A stretch of 6,491 nt of DNA from an uncultured Clostridium sp. GTDB lineage: Bacteria; Bacillota; Clostridia; Peptostreptococcales; Peptostreptococcaceae. The translations under genes were made by a program, and so were the position numbers. Positions 1-5,686 of the stretch are shown piece after piece (the first letter of the stretch is position 1; the number at the start of each line of letters is the position of its first letter). The stretch is from contig URRU01000098.1 of assembly GCA_900550335.1 (NCBI GenBank), positions 1-6,491 on the forward strand, in the 5' to 3' direction. Under the pieces are notes generated by a model that was not told the DNA's origin, did not search any database, and saw only the letters and a list, made by a program, of their open reading frames with translations.

Positions 1-9
1 TTTATATTG

Positions 10-48
10 TACTAATTAACAAACAATGAGTCTAATTGTTAATTAGTA
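10..48. repeat. 13-bp perfect inverted repeat (stem-loop or operator)
   Basis: Bases 10-22 (TACTAATTAACAA) are exactly reverse-complementary to bases 36-48, with a 13-base loop. The arms are almost entirely A/T and neither side shows a clear run of T within the window, so it is not a typical intrinsic terminator. It lies about 90 bases beyond the stop codon of the minus-strand gene at 140-1234. It could be a weak 3' end structure for that gene, or an operator for a gene to the left of the window. The symmetry is directly visible; the role is unknown. Confidence 0.6.
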
Positions 49-103
49 TAGAAATATAGTATATTCCTATGAAAAGTTTATAAAAATATTATATGTACAA
101 AGT

Positions 104-120
104 TCAAATTTCTAATTTGA
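104..120. repeat. Short AT-rich hairpin after the 140-1234 gene
   Basis: TCAAATT (104-110) and AATTTGA (114-120) form a perfect 7-bp stem with a 3-base loop, 20 bases past the stop codon of the minus-strand gene. No uridine run follows it on that strand, so it could only be a weak terminator or an RNA-stabilising stem. It may also be chance in AT-rich DNA. Confidence 0.3.
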
Positions 121-139
121 GAGTAATTTAACTATTAAC

Positions 140-1234
140 CTATTCATCTAAAAAATCATAAAAATCATCATTCCCAGACTCAACAAAATCATAAAGAGCA
201 TTTTGCTCAAAGAACATCGAATCCTGATACTCTAACCCCTTATAATTCACCTTCAACAGACCATTAATATAATCTCTATCTCTCTCAGAATAAGTCCCAA
301 CAAAGAACATCCCATCTAAATAATAATAAATAGCCTTAATATCATTGTTTATAACATAAGACATCCTCTTAACATGGTCGTTATTAAAATTAAATCTAGT
401 AAAGAACACTGCATCCTCGTCCATATCACTTCTAAGAACAAATGGATTATCTTCATAGAACTTTTCTACAAACTCATCTCCATCTTCAACAGTATAAATA
501 TCAACAAACTCTTCCTTGGAAATCTCGTCAAACACCTCAAAATCATACATAGGCTCAGACTCAGAAACAACCATCGAATTTAACTTAAATCCTTTTTCAT
601 TTTTTTCTATACTAAGTGCAACTTTACAGAAATAATATCCGTCATTATCTTCATAAATAGTCTCAACAACATATTTTCCATTTCCTCTTGATGTTACATC
701 TGTTTTTAAAAGTGCTCCATTTATATTTGTTATGTGCATACTTCCTATTTCTTCACTCTCAGAATAGTATGTAAGTGCTTCTCTATCCCAAGCAACTAAT
801 CTCATAACCATATAGTTTACAAATTCTACCTCTTCCTTTACCTCTTTACATATCTTTGGATATAGGTCGTATATATTTAAATCACTTTTAAAATCGTTGA
901 TTATATCTATATAATCCTCAACTTCTCCGGCAAGCTCTTTTCCGTATCTTATATTTCTACTTCCAAAGTGCTGTATTAAAAACTTAGCCTCTTCCTCAGA
1001 AATTTCTATTCTATCTGATCCAAGACCTCCCATAAGTCTTTCCTCTTCCATATATGCTTTTTTCTCTGATGGGTTTATTAGTTTTACATAGTCGCAAAGT
1101 CCTAATCCCTCAGAATCTAAAAGGAAATATTGCTTTACGTTATTTCCTTTTTCATCTGTGTTATCTATTATCATTCCCATGCTTCCCATAAGTCTAGATT
1201 GTGTTATCTTTGCAAAATTAAACTTTAATTCCAT
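140..1234 (-). CDS. Acidic protein of unknown function, 364 aa
   Basis: I do not recognise a characterised family. The start is well supported: the ATG at 1234 is preceded by AGAGGAG at a 7-base spacing. The protein has no signal peptide or membrane segment and is predicted cytosolic. It is rich in Asp and Glu, especially in the last 150 residues, and ends in aromatic-acidic runs such as YDFVESGNDDFYDFLDE. The N-terminal third contains Gly/Met-rich stretches (SRLMGSMGM near residues 13-21, RLMGGLGSDR near 66-75) that may be the conserved core. The middle (about 165-225) reads as alternating beta strands. Cys and Trp are scarce and no catalytic motif is apparent. It is transcribed divergently from the HAD phosphatase, so the two may share a regulatory region without being in one operon. 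Its existence as a gene is secure from length and ribosome binding site; its function is not. Confidence 0.85.
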   Translation of the reverse strand: MELKFNFAKITQSRLMGSMGMIIDNTDEKGNNVKQYFLLDSEGLGLCDYVKLINPSEKKAYMEEERLMGGLGSDRIEISEEEAKFLIQHFGSRNIRYGKELAGEVEDYIDIINDFKSDLNIYDLYPKICKEVKEEVEFVNYMVMRLVAWDREALTYYSESEEIGSMHITNINGALLKTDVTSRGNGKYVVETIYEDNDGYYFCKVALSIEKNEKGFKLNSMVVSESEPMYDFEVFDEISKEEFVDIYTVEDGDEFVEKFYEDNPFVLRSDMDEDAVFFTRFNFNNDHVKRMSYVINNDIKAIYYYLDGMFFVGTYSERDRDYINGLLKVNYKGLEYQDSMFFEQNALYDFVESGNDDFYDFLDE

Positions 1235-1319
1235 GTTTCTTCTCCTCTCAAATTATTTCTCTTATTTACATATTTATATATTAACACAAATTTTTCTGTA
1301 CTATTTGAATTATTTGCTG

Positions 1320-1325
1320 TATACT
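1320..1325 (+). promoter_or_regulatory. Possible -10 element for the HAD phosphatase
   Basis: TATACT, directly preceded by TG, lies 37 bases upstream of the ATG at 1363 and would give a leader of about 30 bases. No good -35 hexamer sits 16-18 bases upstream, so the call rests on the -10 and its position alone. Confidence 0.3.
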
Positions 1326-1349
1326 AGTAGAAATATATATCAGAAGATT

Positions 1350-1354
1350 GGGGG
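1350..1354 (+). promoter_or_regulatory. Ribosome binding site that fixes the HAD start at 1363
   Basis: A GGGGG run ends 8 bases before the ATG at 1363, which is ideal spacing. The longer reading from TTG at 1348 would place this run inside the coding sequence, and the ATG at 1357 would be only 2 bases away from it. The ATG at 1363 also makes the protein start right before the HAD motif (MKKRAAFFDIDGT). Confidence 0.7.
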
Positions 1355-1362
1355 TAATGCTT

Positions 1363-2106
1363 ATGAAGAAAAGAGCAGCATTTTTCGATATTGACGGAAC
1401 TCTATACAGAGATTCACTTATGGTAGAACATTTTAAAAAGCTAATAAAATATGAAATTATAGATGAAAAAACTTGGATTGACCATGCTAGAGGAACTTTT
1501 TTAAACTGGGACAAAAGACAGGGAAATTACGATGATTATCTTTTAGAAGTTTGTAATTTATATGTAGATTCGCTGACTGGAGTAGATTGGAGAAGTATTG
1601 ATTTTGCAGCAAACCAGGTTATAAAGACTAAGGCTGACAGGGTGTATAAGTACACACGCTCTCAGATTGAAAGACATTTAAAAAATGGAGATATAGTCAT
1701 ATTTATATCTGGAAGCCCTGATTTCTTAGTTAAAAAAATGGCTGAAAAGTATAACGTCACAGATTATTTAGGAAGTCAGTATATCATAGAAGACGGTAAA
1801 TTTTCTGGTAAATTAGTTCCTATGTGGGATTCTGAGAGTAAAAATAAAGCAATAAATGAGCTAATTGAAAAATACGATATAAATTTAGATGAGTCTTTCG
1901 CATATGGTGATACAAACGGCGATATAAATATGCTTAGAAGAGTTGGGCATCCAGTTGCGATAAACCCTACAAATGAGCTTTTAACTAAACTAAGAGAAGA
2001 TTCTGTACTAAAAGAAAAGGCAGATATAATCGTAGAAAGAAAAGATATACTTTATAAACTAAAACCTGATGTTCAGGTGTTGTCTTATGACGATTTATCA
2101 GATTAA
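1363..2106 (+). CDS. HAD superfamily hydrolase, subfamily IB (phosphoserine-phosphatase-like)
   Basis: A 247-residue cytosolic phosphatase of the haloacid dehalogenase superfamily. All four HAD motifs are visible. Motif I is FFDIDGT, with D9 as the expected nucleophile and D11 as the acid/base. Motif II is FISGS, with S116. Motif III is probably K160 in ESKNKA. Motif IV is YGDTNGD, with D183 and D187 binding Mg2+. The roughly 100-residue helical insertion between motifs I and II is a C1 cap, as in subfamily IB (SerB-like). The true substrate cannot be read from the sequence: phosphoserine, a lipid phosphate or another phosphomonoester are all possible, and no serine-pathway genes are nearby. 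The gene stands alone, with its own start region and a strong terminator 21 bases after the stop. The start at ATG 1363 is preferred over TTG 1348 because of the ribosome binding site and the motif position. Confidence 0.92.
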   Translation: MKKRAAFFDIDGTLYRDSLMVEHFKKLIKYEIIDEKTWIDHARGTFLNWDKRQGNYDDYLLEVCNLYVDSLTGVDWRSIDFAANQVIKTKADRVYKYTRSQIERHLKNGDIVIFISGSPDFLVKKMAEKYNVTDYLGSQYIIEDGKFSGKLVPMWDSESKNKAINELIEKYDINLDESFAYGDTNGDINMLRRVGHPVAINPTNELLTKLREDSVLKEKADIIVERKDILYKLKPDVQVLSYDDLSD

Positions 2107-2126
2107 CAAGCTAATATTTTACATAT

Positions 2127-2158
2127 AAAAAGTGCTGCCATAATGACAGCACTTTTTT
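2127..2158. terminator. Strong, symmetrical intrinsic terminator
   Basis: A perfect 11-bp stem (AAAAAGTGCTG at 2127-2137 with CAGCACTTTTT at 2147-2157) encloses a short, partly paired loop. A T-run follows on the plus strand and an A-run precedes it, so it can also terminate minus-strand transcription. It therefore closes both the HAD gene (plus) and the four-gene minus-strand operon that converges on it. Confidence 0.9.
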
Positions 2159-2181
2159 CATATACTTTTTACATGTGATTA

Positions 2182-2361
2182 TCAGTTTTTATATATATCT
2201 TTTCTATGTCCTATATTAACAACATTAATTACTACTCTATCATCCTCTATATGTGCTAATATACGATAATTTCCAACCCTATAACGCCACGAATCAGATA
2301 AGCATCTCTAATAAATATAACCATTTTTTAGATTATTTATAAACTTAGTAACCTTTTTATT
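2182..2361 (-). pseudogene. Remnant of a RelE/ParE-family toxin gene
   Basis: Reading the minus strand, 41 open codons before the TGA at 2184-2182 encode the C-terminal half of a RelE/ParE-type mRNA-interferase or gyrase toxin. WRYRVGNYRILAHIEDD is the family's typical central strand pair, and GHRKDIYK is its usual C-terminal motif. Upstream in the same frame come an in-frame TAG (2310-2308), then NKKVTKFINNLKN, which resembles the family's N-terminal helix, and then the TAG that ends the membrane-protein gene. The NPR..GK.L.G stretch expected between the two halves is missing and no start codon remains, so the gene is dead by internal deletion and stop codons. No antitoxin gene is seen beside it. 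The family call for the C-terminal half is confident; the exact left boundary is not, because the toxin relic may run into the last codons of the neighbouring gene. Confidence 0.8.
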
Positions 2362-2871
2362 CTACTCTAAGTATTTACTTATATTTTTTCTCAATTTATT
2401 TTCGTACATTCTTATAAACTGGCTATAGAACAAATCGTAAATTAAAAACGTTATGTTCAATCCTATAAATAGCACAAACATGTATTTTACCTCTGTTAAA
2501 AAACTCTTTAGTACAAAATACATTATAACAAATACTATATTTGCAAATACAATTTTCATACCATACTCTGCACCCATAGACCTACCTCTTTCAATAAGAG
2601 ATTTTACTAATCCATAAAGTGCAAAAGATATTGCATATACAAACCACTGTACTTTATTTCCTATTATCATGAACGATAATATAATAGACGCAAGTGTAAA
2701 AATAGTACCTGTTTTTTCTCCAAATTCAATAATAACAATTGAAGAGACAAATGATGCAAGCACCATAAAGAAAATTGTATTCATCGGAACAAAGTTTATA
2801 AGCATAAAGAATATTGCTTCAAGTGCTAGTAAAATTCCCCCGAAAGCCATTTTTTTACTTACATTTTCCAT
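2362..2871 (-). CDS. Small polytopic membrane protein, ECF-transporter S-component-like
   Basis: A 169-residue integral membrane protein with six predicted helices, at about residues 8-28, 31-49, 54-71, 75-92, 104-125 and 128-148, and a charged C-terminal tail. Size, helix number and the opening KKMAFGGILLALEAIFF resemble substrate-binding (S) components of energy-coupling factor vitamin transporters, which borrow EcfA/EcfT encoded elsewhere. No ligand-specific motif is seen, so this is a fold-level suggestion and an uncharacterised membrane protein is the fallback. The start at 2871 has GGAAG 7 bases upstream. It is the last gene of the minus-strand operon, 36 bases after the cysteine-rich protein gene. 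The final residues (ISKYLE) run directly into the toxin relic in the same frame, so its native C-terminus may have been altered. Confidence 0.75.
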   Translation of the reverse strand: MENVSKKMAFGGILLALEAIFFMLINFVPMNTIFFMVLASFVSSIVIIEFGEKTGTIFTLASIILSFMIIGNKVQWFVYAISFALYGLVKSLIERGRSMGAEYGMKIVFANIVFVIMYFVLKSFLTEVKYMFVLFIGLNITFLIYDLFYSQFIRMYENKLRKNISKYLE

Positions 2872-2907
2872 ATTAAGACTTCCATTTCAATTTTAAATTT
2901 CAATAAA

Positions 2908-3345
2908 TTAACAACAGCTTATAAAGTCTCCACCCATACATTCACAGCATGAGTCTAAGCACCATAACTGACAGCAAGTGTCCGTACAATCGTCGCCACA
3001 GCAACAGCAACAACATGGGCAGCAACCACCTGAGTCATATCTTCTTCTCTCGTTGTAGTATCTAGCTCTGTCATCGTAGTCATTTCTATATGAGCTAAAC
3101 TGATTATATGCTGCATTATATTCTTGATTTTCAGGATCCATAAATCTTGCTCTTTTTATATAATCTTCGCCTTCTTCATATCTACCCATTTTCATTGCAG
3201 CAGTTCCAGTCAGGAAGAACCACTCAGCATTTCTATCACTTGAAACTACTTCTTTAAGCATTCTGTATGCATCTGCAAATCTTCTATTTGCTATTAAATT
3301 TCTAGCTTCGATATAAACATTTCTATTCATTGCTTCTCCGTACAT
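2908..3345 (-). CDS. TPR-like protein with a C-terminal cysteine string
   Basis: A 145-residue protein in two parts. Residues about 8-80 are helical and TPR-like: RNAEWFFLTGTAAMKMGRY followed by ...ARFMDPEN is a recognisable tetratricopeptide pair, usually a protein-binding surface. A short Tyr/Arg/Asp-rich linker (about 83-105) follows. The last 38 residues (108-145) hold 17 cysteines, including six in a row (111-116) and a terminal CC; the first 107 residues have none. From memory, related Clostridia proteins carry an N-terminal DnaJ domain before the same TPR and Cys-rich tail; here the J domain is absent. The tail could bind metal, be acylated or prenylated like eukaryotic cysteine-string proteins, or form disulfides. 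The ATG at 3345 has GGAAGGAG 6-7 bases upstream; an ATG at 3330 with its own GGAG is an alternative. It lies 52 bases after the DUF5685 gene and is probably co-transcribed. Confidence 0.88.
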   Translation of the reverse strand: MYGEAMNRNVYIEARNLIANRRFADAYRMLKEVVSSDRNAEWFFLTGTAAMKMGRYEEGEDYIKRARFMDPENQEYNAAYNQFSSYRNDYDDRARYYNERRRYDSGGCCPCCCCCCGDDCTDTCCQLWCLDSCCECMGGDFISCC

Positions 3346-3397
3346 GACTTTCTCCTTCCTTTCATTAAATTTTGTATATTTTAATAAATCTTATCAT

Positions 3398-4243
3398 TTA
3401 ATTTATATGACTTACATCGCCATTTTTATCTTTTCCATCCCCGTATAATATATTCTTATATCTCAAGTATACACCAGAATAGATTATATTTTCTATTATA
3501 CCAAGATTTAACATATCTATATTTCTTCCAAGCATCCCTAAGCTCATAGAAATAATTCTCTCTACTTTTTTCTTTAATTCTTCACTCTTTGGCTCAAATT
3601 CTTTAAATGGGTTATATCTACCCTTCTGTAAATCCTCTTCTAAATCTTCGTATGCATCTAATACATATATATACTTACCTATATTAAATCCTATTTCCCT
3701 TAATCTGTCCTCAAACTCATCTTTCTTGTATGCGAATATTTCTCCCATTAAATTTCCAAATGTGTTTGAAACATCATCTAGGTTTGTAGATTCTTCTTTT
3801 TCTAATTCTTCAAGCTCTGAAAGACATTTTTTTATATACTCTGCTTTTTCACTGTATTTATTGTGAGCCTCTTTCAAACTTCCTTTATATACATTATACG
3901 CCAACTTATCTTTAATTCCACCATCGTCCTTTACATTATCTTCTAATTTGAAATGTGTTAAAAGGACATTCATAGCAGCTGCATATTCTGTTATTTCATT
4001 TACTTGAACCTTTTTCTTTTTTATAGGGTTTGCTATACAAACCTCTTCTGTTATCTTTGACTCGGGATTGTATACCGCCGAAAGAAGTACAATTAAAAAA
4101 GTGACATCATAGTTTAGAGAAAATCTAGATATTTGACCATGATTCTTTTTTAAAGTTTTACAAAGTCCACAGTAATAACTTTTATAGTGTTCATACTCTC
4201 TAAAAGTTAAATCCATTTTATTTATTTTTACATATCCAAACAT
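3398..4243 (-). CDS. DUF5685-family protein with isoprenoid-synthase-like Asp-rich motifs
   Basis: A 281-residue, mostly helical, soluble protein that I recognise as DUF5685-like from the opening MFGYVKINK and the motif YKSYYCGLCKTLKK (C25, C28). A third cysteine lies in EEVCIANP (C69). Two aspartate-rich segments stand out: KLEDNVKDD (D102, D106, D107) and YVLDAYEDLEEDLQKGRYNP (D196, D200, D204, R209). Their spacing and context resemble the two Mg2+-diphosphate-binding motifs of class I isoprenoid synthases, particularly squalene/phytoene synthases. That resemblance is my reading of the sequence; the family has no function I can name. C25, C28 and C69 could form a metal site. The ATG at 4243 has AGAGG 7 bases upstream. 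It sits 32 bases after the alcohol dehydrogenase gene and 52 bases before the cysteine-string gene, and the family is, as I recall, often found beside J-domain/Cys-rich proteins. Confidence 0.85.
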   Translation of the reverse strand: MFGYVKINKMDLTFREYEHYKSYYCGLCKTLKKNHGQISRFSLNYDVTFLIVLLSAVYNPESKITEEVCIANPIKKKKVQVNEITEYAAAMNVLLTHFKLEDNVKDDGGIKDKLAYNVYKGSLKEAHNKYSEKAEYIKKCLSELEELEKEESTNLDDVSNTFGNLMGEIFAYKKDEFEDRLREIGFNIGKYIYVLDAYEDLEEDLQKGRYNPFKEFEPKSEELKKKVERIISMSLGMLGRNIDMLNLGIIENIIYSGVYLRYKNILYGDGKDKNGDVSHIN

Positions 4244-4275
4244 TCATTGTCCTCTTTTTTATAAATCATTTATTT

Positions 4276-5409
4276 TTATAAAGATTTTATATATATTTCT
4301 CTTACTTCTTCTTTTGTAAATTCTTTTGGATGATTATTTATATTTCCTATAGATACTTTAAATGCATTTTCTACCATCCAATCTACATCACTTTCTTCTA
4401 TTCCTAAATCTTTAAGAGTAACATCTAGTCCTATTCTCTTTAAGAATCCTCTTATGCTGTCAGCACAGTCTAAAGCACTATTTCCACCTAAAAGCGCTGA
4501 TATAGCTGCATATCTTTCTGGATCACTTTCCCAAGATGCTTCAACTATTGCAGGTGTAAGAGCTGCTAATCCTTCTCCATGAACTATATTTTTAAGCCCA
4601 CTTGCTGGATGTTCTAATGCGTGTGGAAGTGCACAACTTGAACAACCTATAGCCATACCTGCTAGCATACTTCCTAGAGTTACTTTTTCCCATACTTCAT
4701 AATTTATTTCTTCATCGTTTACAGCATTTTCTGCGTTATCTGCTATTAACTTCATAGCATAAAGTGCATATGCATCTGATAATGGAGTACGTTTTTTACT
4801 TACAGCCGCTTCCATTGCATGTGCAGCAGCGTCAAATATTACAGAAGCTTTTACTCTTTTAGGCATAGTTACCATAAGCTCTGGGTCTACTATTGATACT
4901 TTTCCATATATAGCAGGTGTTCTAAGAGATTTCTTATCATTATTTTTATCATCTGTTAAAACAGAATAACAGTTTCCTTCACTACCAGTTCCAGATGTTG
5001 TAGGTACTAATATTAATGGAAGTGCTTTTTCTGATGTTCTTTCTCCGTACATATACTCTCTTACATCACCTTCATTTACAGCCATTAACGCTATTGCTTT
5101 AGCCGCATCCATTATACTTCCACCACCAAGTGCAACTACGACATCACAGTTTTCTACATTTGCTATTCTAGCTCCTTCTTCAACTGTCGATATTAAAGGA
5201 TTCCGTGTTACTTCATTAAATATAGCACCTTCTATTCCTTCTTTAGCTAAAAGTTCGACTGCTCTATCTAAAAGTCCTGATTTTCTAGAACTAGTTCTTC
5301 CTGTTACTATAAGTGCTTTTTTCCCATATTTTGCGGTTTCTTTTCCTAATTCGTTTACTTTTCCGCATCCAAATATTATATTTACTGGTAAGTTGTAGTT
5401 AAATTCCAT
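4276..5409 (-). CDS. Iron-containing alcohol dehydrogenase
   Basis: A 377-residue NAD(P)H-dependent group III (Fe-type) alcohol dehydrogenase of normal family length, interconverting alcohols and aldehydes or ketones in the cytosol. Counting from the longer ATG at 5424 (the start used here is residue 6 of that count), the nucleotide-binding GGGSIMDAAK is at 100-109, PTTSGTGSE at 141-149, and the metal ligands are D198, H202, H268 and H282 in FDAAAHAMEA, LPHALEHP and IVHGEG. All key residues are present, so it should be active. The substrate cannot be assigned: butanol, 1,2-diol or other aldehyde reductases share this sequence type. The start at 5409 is chosen because AGGAGA (5421-5416) is an ideal ribosome binding site for it, and that site would be coding if the ATG at 5424 were used. 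It is the first gene after the operon promoter. No metabolic partner gene adjoins it; the downstream genes are DUF5685 and the cysteine-string protein. Confidence 0.95.
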   Translation of the reverse strand: MEFNYNLPVNIIFGCGKVNELGKETAKYGKKALIVTGRTSSRKSGLLDRAVELLAKEGIEGAIFNEVTRNPLISTVEEGARIANVENCDVVVALGGGSIMDAAKAIALMAVNEGDVREYMYGERTSEKALPLILVPTTSGTGSEGNCYSVLTDDKNNDKKSLRTPAIYGKVSIVDPELMVTMPKRVKASVIFDAAAHAMEAAVSKKRTPLSDAYALYAMKLIADNAENAVNDEEINYEVWEKVTLGSMLAGMAIGCSSCALPHALEHPASGLKNIVHGEGLAALTPAIVEASWESDPERYAAISALLGGNSALDCADSIRGFLKRIGLDVTLKDLGIEESDVDWMVENAFKVSIGNINNHPKEFTKEEVREIYIKSL

Positions 5410-5415
5410 TATAAA

Positions 5416-5421
5416 TCTCCT
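5416..5421 (-). promoter_or_regulatory. Ribosome binding site that fixes the dehydrogenase start
   Basis: AGGAGA on the minus strand, 6 bases upstream of the ATG at 5409. It lies inside the alternative longer reading from the ATG at 5424, whose own upstream sequence (TTTAGGAA) is poor and too close. Family members also begin at about the equivalent of MEFNYNLPV. Confidence 0.8.
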
Positions 5422-5481
5422 CATTTCCTAAAAAATATATTTCATATTCATTACTTACTTTATTTTTTACTACTTATACTA

Positions 5482-5509
5482 ATTATATCAGTTAATTGTT
5501 TTTAATCAA
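5482..5509 (-). promoter_or_regulatory. Sigma-A promoter of the dehydrogenase operon, extended -10
   Basis: On the minus strand: -35 TTGATT (5509-5504), a 16-base spacer, and a consensus -10 TATAAT (5487-5482) preceded by TG one base away, an extended -10. The predicted start is near 5475, giving a leader of about 65 bases before the ATG at 5409. With no terminator visible between the four genes, this promoter could drive transcription to the terminator at 2158-2127. Confidence 0.75.
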
Positions 5510-5517
5510 TGAAGATT

Positions 5518-5537
5518 ATTTGAACATTAATTCAAAT
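5518..5537. repeat. Inverted repeat just upstream of the operon promoter (candidate operator)
   Basis: ATTTGAA (5518-5524) and TTCAAAT (5531-5537) are perfect 7-bp arms around a 6-base centre, ending 8 bases before the -35 hexamer of the dehydrogenase promoter. The position suits an activator site, or a repressor site acting at a distance. No matching regulator gene is in the window, and AT-rich chance symmetry cannot be excluded. Confidence 0.4.
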
Positions 5538-5552
5538 TTAATTCTTACATTG

Positions 5553-5600
5553 AAAAAGAGAGTCCCTACTTTCTGCTGATAAATTCGGTACTCTCTTTTT
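5553..5600 (-). terminator. Intrinsic terminator of the DnaA-domain-I-like gene
   Basis: AAAAAGAGAGT (5553-5563) pairs perfectly over 11 bases with ACTCTCTTTTT (5590-5600), with a 26-base loop that can extend by a CC/GG pair. On the minus strand it ends in a T-run, about 87 bases after the stop codon at 5687. It separates that gene from the dehydrogenase operon. The A- and T-runs make it potentially bidirectional. The loop is longer than usual. Confidence 0.8.
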
Positions 5601-5686
5601 CTCTTCTTAACCTTAAATTTTATGTAAACTGTATTTAGATTTTTATCTTTTTTACATTTTGGAAAACTTTTTATATTTTGCAAAAT

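Noticed and set aside
374..583. Plus-strand 69-codon open frame inside the 140-1234 gene
   Set aside because: It is fully antisense to a longer, well-started gene, with no ribosome binding site or family resemblance; a shadow frame.
140..600. Apparent shift toward G/C-ending codons in the 3' part of the acidic orphan gene
   Set aside because: Reading the codons through showed GAG and other G-ending codons in the 5' part too; the difference is too weak to claim a fusion or transfer.
1158..1514. Open frames on both strands overlapping the divergent start region
   Set aside because: Both overlap real coding sequence, are low-complexity hydrophobic, and lack convincing start sites. The strong motifs belong to the HAD frame.
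2669..2896. Plus-strand 75-codon open frame opposite the membrane-protein gene
   Set aside because: It mirrors the hydrophobic codons of the minus-strand gene and has no independent support.
2908..3026. Cys-rich tail as a ribosomally made, modified peptide precursor
   Set aside because: There is no cleavable leader, no radical-SAM, LanM-like or protease gene nearby, and the tail is attached to a TPR-like domain. A lipid or metal role fits better.
5553..5600. The long-looped hairpin as a T-box or riboswitch for the dehydrogenase operon
   Set aside because: It lies upstream of the mapped promoter elements of that operon, so it would not be in its leader. It has no T-box or known riboswitch motif and fits a terminator for the preceding gene.
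5656..5686. Two near-identical 11-mers, ATTTTGGAAAA (5656-5666) and ATTTTGCAAAA (5675-5685), 19 bases apart
   Set aside because: Intriguing spacing, but in a very AT-rich 3' untranslated stretch where such matches arise easily, and no promoter is near.
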